NCBI GenBank assembly: GCA_050747825.1 | Contig: JBOGJG010000140.1 | Coordinates: 1-14,173, forward strand | Length of the DNA stretch: 14,173 nt | Direction of reading: 5' to 3' | From: JBOGJG01 sp050747825 | Lineage (GTDB): Bacteria; Acidobacteriota; UBA6911; RPQK01; JBOGJG01 | In this document: piece after piece, positions 7,168 through 13,062 of the stretch | How the letters are laid out: every line of letters starts with the position of its first letter | Position numbering within the stretch: the stretch's first letter is position 1 | Position numbers and translations under genes: made by a program | The notes under the pieces: generated by a model | Databases searched by the model: none | The model's input: only the letters and a program-made list of their open reading frames with translations | Told to the model about the DNA's origin: nothing

Positions 7168-7386
7168 TTATCGACCTTTCTTCTTTCCTTGACTGTATTT
7201 GCGCTGGAAGCGCTCGACGCGTCCCGCCGTATCGATCAATTTCTGCTTTCCAGTAAAGAAAGGATGGCAAGCAGAACAGATCTCAAGGCGAATCTCTTCA
7301 CCTTTGGTGGAGCGCGTCTCGAATTCGTTGCCACAAGCACAGTGAACCTTGACGATTTCGTATGTTGGATGAATTTCAGCTTTCAT
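7168..7386 (-). CDS. rpmE: 50S ribosomal protein L31, zinc-binding (C+) type
   Basis: L31 is a small large-subunit ribosomal protein that helps bridge the two subunits. The ORF is open further upstream, but the family begins MKAEIHPTYEIV, so the ATG at 7386 is chosen, giving 72 residues. It is preceded by a good Shine-Dalgarno GAGAGGA (7400-7394) at 7 nt spacing. All four zinc cysteines of the C+ type are in place: C16 and C18 (HCACGN), C37 and C40 (EICSACHPFFTGKQ). The lysine-rich tail (KYSQGKKKGR) is typical. It heads the rpmE-prfA-prmC operon, with a promoter near 7468-7496 and a leader of about 75 nt. Confidence 0.96.
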   Translation of the reverse strand: MKAEIHPTYEIVKVHCACGNEFETRSTKGEEIRLEICSACHPFFTGKQKLIDTAGRVERFQRKYSQGKKKGR

Positions 7387-7467
7387 AAAAAAATCCTCTC
7401 GCGGGTTACCCCAAGATTTAAGATGCAACTCCCTGAAATTGGTTATGGACCTCTTGAAAAAAGACTT

Positions 7468-7496
7468 AGTCTAGCAAAATCGCACTTGGAAGTCAG
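7468..7496 (-). promoter_or_regulatory. Extended -10 promoter of the rpmE-prfA-prmC operon
   Basis: On the minus strand, CTGACT (7496-7491, 4/6 to TTGACA) is 17 bp from TAGACT (7473-7468), which is preceded by TGC, making an extended -10 (TGCTAGACT). Transcription would start near 7461, giving a leader of about 75 nt before rpmE. An 11-bp palindrome, AGACT-A-AGTCT (7462-7472), overlaps the -10 and start point and could be an operator; this is only a suggestion. Confidence 0.55.
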
Positions 7497-7510
7497 CTCA
7501 CTTGAACCGG

Positions 7511-7539
7511 TTGCCGGGATAGAGCATGGATGTTAGACT
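7511..7539 (+). promoter_or_regulatory. Extended -10 promoter directly upstream of gpgS
   Basis: TTGCCG (7511-7516) is 17 bp from TAGACT (7534-7539), with TGT before the -10 (extended -10, TGTTAGACT). Only 9 nt separate the -10 from the gpgS GTG, so the transcript should begin at or very near the start codon. The -35 box lies back to back with that of the rpmE promoter, 14 bp apart. Apart from the two promoters, the rpmE leader and rpmE's ribosome-binding site, I see nothing else in the 162-bp gap 7387-7548. Confidence 0.55.
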
Positions 7540-7548
7540 GACCCACCC

Positions 7549-8787
7549 GTGGCAGATTTTCATCAGACCGGTAGTATCGGTACCCTTCATCGGCTCGGCG
7601 AAACGGATCTGGAGCAACTGGAGAGGGAGCTGCTCAACCACATTAAGAACGGCCCCATCGCCCTGGTTCTTCCCTGTCTTTATTCGGAGTTGCAGGGCAA
7701 GGCTATCCATAAAATTGTGGGCGAGCTGAAGAAGGTCCAATACCTTGATCAGATCGTCCTAAGCATGGACCAGATGGATGAGGGTCAGTTTCGCCATGCG
7801 GCGGAGTTTTTCTCGGTTCTGCCTCAGAACGTGAACATCATCTGGCACGATGGTCCACGAATGCACAGCTTGATGCAGGACCTCAAGCAAAACGAGCTGA
7901 CCATAGGGGATCAGGGAAAGGGCCGCGGAAGCTGGTTTTCCTTTGGCTATGTTCTGGCGTGCAGGCGGGCCAAGTCGATCGTGCTGCATGATTGCGACAT
8001 CGTCTCCTATAGCCGCGAGCTGCTCGCCCGCCTTTGCTATCCGATTGCCAATCAGAGTCTGGGCTACGAGTTTTGCAAAGGTTACTATGCACGTTATGGC
8101 GACCGCCTGTATGGACGGGTGACGCGCCTGTTCGTGACGCCTCTGATTCAGGCCTTGATGAAGCTGGTGGGCCACACTCCGCTCTTGGAATATCTCGATA
8201 GCTTCCGCTTCCCGTTGGCCGGGGAGTTTGCCATGACAGCGGACCTGGCCCGCGTCAACCGCATCCCCGGCGACTGGGGGTTGGAGATTGGGATACTGTG
8301 TGAAGTGTATCGGAATTGCTCCCTCAAGCGGGTCTGCCAGGTGGATCTGGTGGATAACTACGAACATAAGCACCAGAAACTGTCGCCTCGCGACCCATCT
8401 CAGGGACTCATGAAGATGGCCGTGGATATTGCCGATTCCCTCCTGCGCACTCTGGCGACGGAGGGCGCGATCATGAGCGACGCTTTCTTTCGCACCCTGA
8501 CCACGGCCTACCAGCGCTCCGCGGAGGACATCATCAAACGTTACAATGATGACGCTGCCATCAACGGATTGGCCTTTGACCGGCACAGCGAAACAAGAGC
8601 GGTGGAGACTTTCCGCAGAGCTCTGGAGATTGCCACCAAGCGCTTCCTTAAAGATCCCCACGGAGCCCTTCTGATTCCCAACTGGAACAGGGTGACGGCG
8701 GCTGTCCCCGACGTTCTGGACCGCCTTTTCGAGGTGGTCGAAGAGGATAATGCCATGGTGCGGCAGGAGTCAGCCGTCAGCCGCTAG
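7549..8787 (+). CDS. gpgS: Glucosyl-3-phosphoglycerate synthase, GpgS-type glycosyltransferase (GT81-like)
   Basis: GpgS transfers glucose from an NDP-glucose to 3-phosphoglycerate, making glucosyl-3-phosphoglycerate, precursor of the compatible solute glucosylglycerate. This 412-residue protein matches the long form I associate with Persephonella and Methanococcoides. Landmarks are ALVLPCLYSEL (38-48), a donor-binding GKGRGSW (123-129), the metal-binding DCD (148-150) in LHDCDIVSYSRELLARL, FRFPLAGEFAMTADLA (219-234), RIPGDWGLEIGILCEVYRN (238-256) and YEHKHQ (271-276). The C-terminal ~130 residues are helical. An in-frame TAG (7534-7536) inside the -10 box makes GTG 7549 the first possible start; there is no Shine-Dalgarno sequence. 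The partner phosphatase family is encoded at 10250-11068, supporting the assignment. Sugar specificity (glucose versus mannose) and donor nucleotide cannot be read from the sequence. Confidence 0.75.
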   Translation: MADFHQTGSIGTLHRLGETDLEQLERELLNHIKNGPIALVLPCLYSELQGKAIHKIVGELKKVQYLDQIVLSMDQMDEGQFRHAAEFFSVLPQNVNIIWHDGPRMHSLMQDLKQNELTIGDQGKGRGSWFSFGYVLACRRAKSIVLHDCDIVSYSRELLARLCYPIANQSLGYEFCKGYYARYGDRLYGRVTRLFVTPLIQALMKLVGHTPLLEYLDSFRFPLAGEFAMTADLARVNRIPGDWGLEIGILCEVYRNCSLKRVCQVDLVDNYEHKHQKLSPRDPSQGLMKMAVDIADSLLRTLATEGAIMSDAFFRTLTTAYQRSAEDIIKRYNDDAAINGLAFDRHSETRAVETFRRALEIATKRFLKDPHGALLIPNWNRVTAAVPDVLDRLFEVVEEDNAMVRQESAVSR

Positions 8788-8828
8788 GCGGCCGTCCACC
8801 GCAACGAGAAGAAACCCAGACGGGTAAA

Positions 8829-10148
8829 CTAGCCGCCGGCTTCATCAAACCAGCGCCGCACAATATAGCCCTTCTCCTGCTCGTAGATGTCGCAGAGCCT
8901 TTCGACGACGTCTTCTGCCTCGTAAGTCGGCATGTTCCAGGTCTCTTTGACAAAGGAGGCGGTGCGCCCGAAGTAGAGAGGGACCATGGAGAGCATCAGG
9001 CGGTTGATGGCTTTGTCGTCCTTGGGAGAGCGGTGATAAGCCACCGCGTAGTCCCAGACGAGGCGCACCCAGACCTGCATGGGAAAGACAAACTGATGGT
9101 CAGAACGGGAGGCCATGCCCTCGAGCTCCTCCATCCGCTCTTCCGGGAGGAACTCCTTCAGGAAGTCCTTGTTTTCCGCATAACCGGCGACGAACTTCTC
9201 GATCATGCGATCCGCATCCACGACAATGGCCTCCGGGTACACTTCAGAGCAAAATCCGTAAAGCGCCGTCGGCTTACTCTTCCGCACGTCCTTCCAGAGC
9301 GGTTCGTATCGTTCCATTAGAGTGAACATGGTCCCGATCACCTGCTGGAACATGGGTCCCAGAGACTGAGCGGGGTCCTTGGCGTCATGGATCTTGGCTC
9401 CCAGGAAAGCCTGGCAGATCTTGAATCCCTCGCAGATGGCCTTGGTACTCATCCAGATATCGATACCAAATTTGGCGATATCGGTCCCCCAGATGTCGCG
9501 CGAAAGGTAATGTTTGGCCAGCCGCCTGGAAAAGCCAAAGTCTCCGCCAATGGGCTGGCGAATGCGGCGGCCATAAAGAGCCCGCGAGGCCGGGTAAATA
9601 ATGCTGTTGGTGATGGTGCCGTCGTACTTGTAACGGGAGTACAGTGGAGCTACAAAGTCATAATCCTTCATCAGTATAGGCCCGGCCAGCAGCTCGACCC
9701 ATTCCGGAGTGATGCTTCTCAGATCGGAGTCCACAACGATGCAGGCCTTGGCGTCCAGCCTCACGGCGATTTCGAAGATAGTGTGAAAGGCGCTTCCCTT
9801 GCCGGGCAGACCACAATAGGGAGTGACCAGCTTTTGAGCCGGTTTCACCTGGTGCTTGATCAGAATCGTTTCCATGTCCGTGTAAACGCCGGTCTCTTCC
9901 ACGATCTCGCGAGTGCCGTCGCGGGAGCCGCCGTCGGAATTGACCAGGACCGCCTTGTGGCGGGGGAAATACTTGGCCAGTCCATACTGGACGGCTCGTA
10001 CCACGTGCTTGATCGTGTTTCGGTTGTTGTAACTCGGAATCCCCACGACAATGTCGGCCTTGGTCAGCTCTTCGACCTTAAGAAAGGTCTCCTCGGAAAG
10101 GACAGATTCGCCTAACAGCTTTTTTCTGGACATGACTACTTGGCTCAT
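8829..10148 (-). CDS. Glycosyltransferase resembling mannosylglycerate/glucosylglycerate synthases (GT78/GT81-like)
   Basis: This is a 439-residue GT-A-fold transferase. The nucleotide-sugar half shows VVGIPSYNN (34-42), VNSDGGSRDGT (69-79), PGKGSAF (115-121) and the metal-binding DSD (140-142). The acceptor half shows QPIGGDFGFSRRL (198-210), GTDIAKFGIDIW (221-232) and KIHDAKDP (252-259) with a likely metal-ligand H254. The same order of motifs (GKG, DxD, QP-GG-acidic, GID, K-x-H) occurs in Rhodothermus mannosylglycerate synthase, so a one-step glycerate glycosyltransferase, or an enzyme adding a second sugar to glucosylglycerate, is a reasonable inference. It converges on gpgS and diverges from the phosphatase. 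An in-frame TAA ends 3 nt before the ATG, leaving no room for a Shine-Dalgarno sequence. The family call is moderate; the substrate is unproven. Confidence 0.65.
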   Translation of the reverse strand: MSQVVMSRKKLLGESVLSEETFLKVEELTKADIVVGIPSYNNRNTIKHVVRAVQYGLAKYFPRHKAVLVNSDGGSRDGTREIVEETGVYTDMETILIKHQVKPAQKLVTPYCGLPGKGSAFHTIFEIAVRLDAKACIVVDSDLRSITPEWVELLAGPILMKDYDFVAPLYSRYKYDGTITNSIIYPASRALYGRRIRQPIGGDFGFSRRLAKHYLSRDIWGTDIAKFGIDIWMSTKAICEGFKICQAFLGAKIHDAKDPAQSLGPMFQQVIGTMFTLMERYEPLWKDVRKSKPTALYGFCSEVYPEAIVVDADRMIEKFVAGYAENKDFLKEFLPEERMEELEGMASRSDHQFVFPMQVWVRLVWDYAVAYHRSPKDDKAINRLMLSMVPLYFGRTASFVKETWNMPTYEAEDVVERLCDIYEQEKGYIVRRWFDEAGG

Positions 10149-10154
10149 ATCTTA

Positions 10155-10183
10155 ATGTTAAGTGTTTGAAGTTTTGAGGGCAA
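10155..10183 (-). promoter_or_regulatory. Promoter directly upstream of the 8829-10148 glycosyltransferase
   Basis: On the minus strand, TTGCCC (10183-10178) and TAACAT (10160-10155) are 17 bp apart, each 4/6 to consensus. The -10 box is 6 nt from the ATG at 10148, predicting a leaderless transcript. The layout closely mirrors the gpgS promoter (TTGCC-, 17-bp spacer, -10 abutting the start). Confidence 0.5.
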
Positions 10184-10237
10184 ACGGCCATGGCCCCAGG
10201 GAGCGGCCATTTGAGCCGCCTGCTGAGACGATGTGTA

Positions 10238-10243
10238 TATAAT
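10238..10243 (+). promoter_or_regulatory. -10 box (TATAAT) of the phosphatase gene
   Basis: A perfect TATAAT ends 6 nt before the ATG at 10250, with no Shine-Dalgarno sequence in between. The nearest -35-like sequence, TTGAGC (10211-10216), has a 21-bp spacer, longer than usual, so a -35 is not clear. The 101-bp gap 10149-10249 holds only this promoter and the divergent one. Confidence 0.5.
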
Positions 10244-10249
10244 CTCGTA

Positions 10250-11068
10250 ATGTCCTTCATCGTCATTACCGATCTGGACGGGACGCTGCTGGATCATTTG
10301 ACCTACGATTACGCCCCCGCGCTTCCGGCATTGCATGAATTGAAGCGGCAGGGCGTGCCTGTGGTTTTCTGCAGCAGCAAAACAGCGGCTGAGATCATTC
10401 CACTTCGGCGCGAAATGGAAATAGGGGACCCTTTCATCGTGGAAAATGGAGGGGGAGCGTACATTCCTGAAGGCTACTTCCCGCCTCGTAAACACCCGAA
10501 TTCCGGTTATCGCAAAGACGGTTTCCAGGTTATGCCTCTCGGGAGGCCCTATGCTGAGCTCCTGGCGACCCTGAACGAAATTGGAGAGGAGCTGGATTTC
10601 GAGTTCCAGCATTTTAAGGAGTTCTCACCCGAGGAGATTTCAGCACGAATGGGCCTTTCCGTCCAGGAAGCCCGCCGGGCCCAGGTCCGCGACTTTGATT
10701 TGCCATTTACGATTGAAGGGACAGCCACAGACCTGAAGGCGCTGGAGGAAGCGGTCCGGCAAAGAGGGCTGCGCCTGTTCCGGGGCGGGCGTTTCTTTCA
10801 CCTCACGGGAGATCACGATAAAGGGACGGCCGCCCGGCTGCTGGTTGATCTCCTGTCAGCCCAGGAGATCGAACCCGGACAATCTATTGGACTGGGTGAC
10901 AGCCAGAATGATTTGAGCCTTCTCAGGGTGGTTGATTTGCCAATTCGAATTCCCAATCCTCACAGCGCCGCTGCTCTGAGCAGTGAGATTCCCCGCTTGC
11001 GTACTGCCCCCGCTCCGGGTCCGGCCGGGTGGAACGCAGCCGTTTTGGCTATAATCGGCGTTCAATGA
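10250..11068 (+). CDS. mpgP: HAD-IIB phosphatase, mannosyl-/glucosyl-3-phosphoglycerate phosphatase family
   Basis: This family removes phosphate from mannosyl- or glucosyl-3-phosphoglycerate to give the compatible solute; the symbol denotes the family, not a proven sugar. The 272 residues show the HAD nucleophile motif DLDGT (D8, D10), motif II at CSSK (S42), the lysine K191 in HDKGTA and motif IV GDSQND (216-221). Family-specific blocks are FIVENGGGAYIPEGYFP (62-78), VRDFDLPFTIEG (146-157) and a GPAGWNAAVL tail (257-266), which fit the MPGP subgroup rather than sucrose or trehalose phosphatases. The reading frame is open further upstream, but the DxDGT motif normally lies within ten residues of the start and a -10 box sits just before ATG 10250. 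Its last bases overlap the transporter start (ATGA). Confidence 0.85.
   Translation: MSFIVITDLDGTLLDHLTYDYAPALPALHELKRQGVPVVFCSSKTAAEIIPLRREMEIGDPFIVENGGGAYIPEGYFPPRKHPNSGYRKDGFQVMPLGRPYAELLATLNEIGEELDFEFQHFKEFSPEEISARMGLSVQEARRAQVRDFDLPFTIEGTATDLKALEEAVRQRGLRLFRGGRFFHLTGDHDKGTAARLLVDLLSAQEIEPGQSIGLGDSQNDLSLLRVVDLPIRIPNPHSAAALSSEIPRLRTAPAPGPAGWNAAVLAIIGVQ
11050..11055 (+). promoter_or_regulatory. -10 box (TATAAT) inside the end of the phosphatase gene
   Basis: A perfect TATAAT lies 9 nt before the ATG at 11065, within the last codons of the phosphatase gene. No convincing -35 or extended TG is seen. It could give the transporter operon its own leaderless transcript, but being inside coding sequence it may be chance. 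Confidence 0.35.
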
Positions 11069-12273
11069 ACAAGCTGAAAGCGCGGATCACGCAAGTCGGC
11101 CCTGCATTGGTGCTGGCGGCCGTCGTGCTGGGGCCGGGCAGCATTACGCTGAACACTATCGCCGGCAGTCTCTATGGGTACCAGCTCCTGTGGGTGCCCA
11201 TAGTGGCCACGGCCTTCATGATTGTCTACAGCTCAATGTCGGCCCGCGTGGGGCTCCTGAGGCGGCAAACGCTGTTCCAGGCTGCTCGACTCAAATATGG
11301 ATCCCGCGTGGCTCAAGTTGGCGGCCTCTTCGCCTTCCTGACTACTCTGGCTTTTCAGGCGGGTAATAATGCGGGAATTGGATTTTCCATGAACGCTCTG
11401 CTCGGACAGGATGTCCGCCTTTGGGCCGGGCTGTTTTTCCTCCCCGCCTTTGGATTGATCTTGCTGCCCCGGCTATATGAGAAGCTCGAGCTGCTGGTCA
11501 AGCTCGTGGTTGGCTTGATGATCATTGCTTTCTTCAGCACTCTCTTGATCGTGGGAGTGGATGCCGGCGAATCAGCGGCCGGCTTGTTGCCGAAGCTTCC
11601 GGATCAGAGCGCTTTCTTTTTAGCCCTGGGCATGGTTGCCACCACGTTCTCCATCGTGGCGGCGGCTTATCAGAGTTATCTGATGAGGGAAAAAGACTGG
11701 GGGCCCGAGCACCTCTCCACGCAGGGGCTTGACACCTTTCTGGGCATTGCCATTCTGGGTGCGATTTCGACCGTGATCCTGATGACCAGTGCGCAAGTCA
11801 TCCACGGATCCGCCGAGCCGGTGTTTTCCGCTCAGGCTATGGCGCTGCAACTGGAGCCGCTGGTGGGGTCCGGCGCATTTTTTCTGTTCACGGCCGGGTT
11901 TTTCTTTGCAAGCCTCTCATCTCTGGTGGTGAATCCTCTGATCGGCGCGACGCTGCTGGTGGATGCTTTTGGAGGAGATCCCTCCATGAACAGCTTTATG
12001 GTCAAGCTCTGGACGGGCGTGGCTATGGCGGCAGGCCTGCTGGTTGTTCTCGTGTTTGGGGGATCCCCCATCGAGCTGCTGCGCGTGGCTCAGGCACTTG
12101 CCGTAGTGGCCTTCCCCCTGCTCGGTTTCCTCCTCCTATCGATCGCCGGCGACCGAAAGCTGATGGGCAAAGCCGCCAACTCGACCTTTAGCAACGTGGT
12201 CGGTGTCCTTGGCTATATCACACTGCTCGGGATCGTCCTCAACTACATCCGGCAGATTCTGGGAGAACCGTAG
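11065..12273 (+). CDS. NRAMP-like divalent-metal transporter family protein with altered metal site
   Basis: This is a 402-residue integral membrane protein with about 11 hydrophobic segments, laid out like NRAMP (MntH) transporters, which import Mn2+ or Fe2+ with protons. TM1 reads LGPGSITLNTIAGS (22-35), aligning with the family's IDPGN...T-x-x-AG segment, so the metal-binding D and N of DPGN are replaced by G23 and S26. The TM6 region reads VAAAYQSYLMREKDWG (198-213) where classic members have the metal-binding MPH, so that methionine is also missing. This places it in a divergent NRAMP branch whose substrate may be another ion. The ATG at 11065 is chosen because it overlaps the phosphatase stop (ATGA) and gives the usual short N-terminus; an upstream ATG at 11029 is possible. 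The GT2 gene starts directly after its stop codon. Confidence 0.75.
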   Translation: MNKLKARITQVGPALVLAAVVLGPGSITLNTIAGSLYGYQLLWVPIVATAFMIVYSSMSARVGLLRRQTLFQAARLKYGSRVAQVGGLFAFLTTLAFQAGNNAGIGFSMNALLGQDVRLWAGLFFLPAFGLILLPRLYEKLELLVKLVVGLMIIAFFSTLLIVGVDAGESAAGLLPKLPDQSAFFLALGMVATTFSIVAAAYQSYLMREKDWGPEHLSTQGLDTFLGIAILGAISTVILMTSAQVIHGSAEPVFSAQAMALQLEPLVGSGAFFLFTAGFFFASLSSLVVNPLIGATLLVDAFGGDPSMNSFMVKLWTGVAMAAGLLVVLVFGGSPIELLRVAQALAVVAFPLLGFLLLSIAGDRKLMGKAANSTFSNVVGVLGYITLLGIVLNYIRQILGEP

Positions 12274-13059
12274 GTGGCCCTGCAGGGGAAAACAATCGGG
12301 GTTGTCCTGCCGGCTTATAATGCGGCGGCGACCCTGGGAAAGACTTATCAAGAGATCCCGCTCGATGTCGTGGATTTCGTCCTGCTGGTGGACGATGCCA
12401 GCCAGGATGAGACGGTCCAGGTTGCCCGCCGGCTCAATCTGAACTTCTTCGTTCATGAATCCAATAGGGGATACGGGGCCAACCAGAAGACCTGTTACCG
12501 CGAGGGGCTGAAGCTGGGCGCGGATGTTCTGGTGATGCTGCATGCCGATTACCAGTACACGCCCAGGTTGATTCCTGCGATGGTCTCAATGCTGGTCAGT
12601 GGGCATTATGATCTGGTCCTCGGCTCGCGCATTCTGGGAGGAAGGGCGTTGCAGGGAGGCATGCCCCTTTACAAGTATGTGTCCAATCGGTTCCTTACCT
12701 GTTTTGAGAACCTTCTCAGCATGGCCAAGCTTTCCGAGTACCATTCCGGTTACCGGGCGTTTACTCGAGAAGTCCTGGAAAGCCTGCCCTTGGAAGAGAA
12801 TTCGGACGATTTCCTGTTTGATAATCAGATTCTCCTGCAGGCACTGTATTTCGGATTCCGTATTGGCGAAATCAGTTGTCCGACCAAGTATTTCCCGGAA
12901 GCTTCCAGCATAAACTTTCAGGCCGGTGCGCGATACGGCCTGGGAGTGCTTCAGACGGCCGTAAAATTTCGGCTGCAGAAACTCGGCCTGGCGCGATTTC
13001 CTATCTTTGATCCCCGGGGAAAGCGCTTGCAGGAATCCGAAAATGGTGGGCTAAAATAA
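12274..13059 (+). CDS. GT2 family glycosyltransferase, dolichyl-phosphate mannose synthase-like
   Basis: This is a 261-residue GT-A-fold glycosyltransferase of the DPM1-like group, which moves a sugar from an NDP-sugar to a polyprenyl phosphate or another acceptor. Visible motifs are VVLPAYNAAATL (10-21), LLVDDASQDET (37-47), NRGYGANQKTCYREGL (64-79), the metal site MLHADYQYTP (88-97), LVLGSRILGG (114-123) and HSGYRAFTREVLESLP (157-172). There is no C-terminal membrane anchor, so it is cytosolic or peripheral. The GTG start immediately follows the transporter stop codon and has a good Shine-Dalgarno (GGGAG, 12261-12265, 8 nt spacing), so it is an operon member. The acceptor is unknown; the link to the transporter and proB has no obvious metabolic logic. 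Confidence 0.85.
   Translation: MALQGKTIGVVLPAYNAAATLGKTYQEIPLDVVDFVLLVDDASQDETVQVARRLNLNFFVHESNRGYGANQKTCYREGLKLGADVLVMLHADYQYTPRLIPAMVSMLVSGHYDLVLGSRILGGRALQGGMPLYKYVSNRFLTCFENLLSMAKLSEYHSGYRAFTREVLESLPLEENSDDFLFDNQILLQALYFGFRIGEISCPTKYFPEASSINFQAGARYGLGVLQTAVKFRLQKLGLARFPIFDPRGKRLQESENGGLK
13052..13057 (+). promoter_or_regulatory. -10-like box (TAAAAT) just before proB
   Basis: TAAAAT (5/6 to TATAAT) ends 5 nt before the proB ATG and overlaps the GT2 stop codon. No good -35 is visible (TTGCAG at 13027-13032 has a 19-bp spacer). It follows the same -10-abutting-start pattern seen elsewhere in the window, but alone it is weak. Confidence 0.3.
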
Positions 13060-13062
13060 GCC

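Noticed and set aside
7387..7548. A tRNA or structured RNA in the largest intergenic gap
   Set aside because: No T-loop consensus or cloverleaf is seen; the space is accounted for by two promoters, the rpmE leader and its ribosome-binding site.
7759..8661. 300-codon open frame on the minus strand inside gpgS
   Set aside because: It lies fully antisense to a gene with clear family motifs, its translation shows no recognisable domain, and long antisense frames are common in GC-rich coding DNA.
8780..8825. Small hairpins in the convergent gap (GCCGC-TAG-GCGGC at 8780-8792; ACCC-AGAC-GGGT at 8814-8825) as a bidirectional terminator
   Set aside because: The stems are only 5 and 4 bp, with no convincing T-tract on either strand; I cannot support a terminator call.
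10108..10114. Second GCCTAAC sequence, a possible further attC core box
   Set aside because: It lies inside the transferase coding sequence and I found no matching GTTRRRY arm around it, so it does not support an integron array.
9387..10115. 242-codon plus-strand open frame antisense to the second glycosyltransferase
   Set aside because: No motif or plausible start signal; the minus-strand frame carries conserved GT motifs in the correct order.
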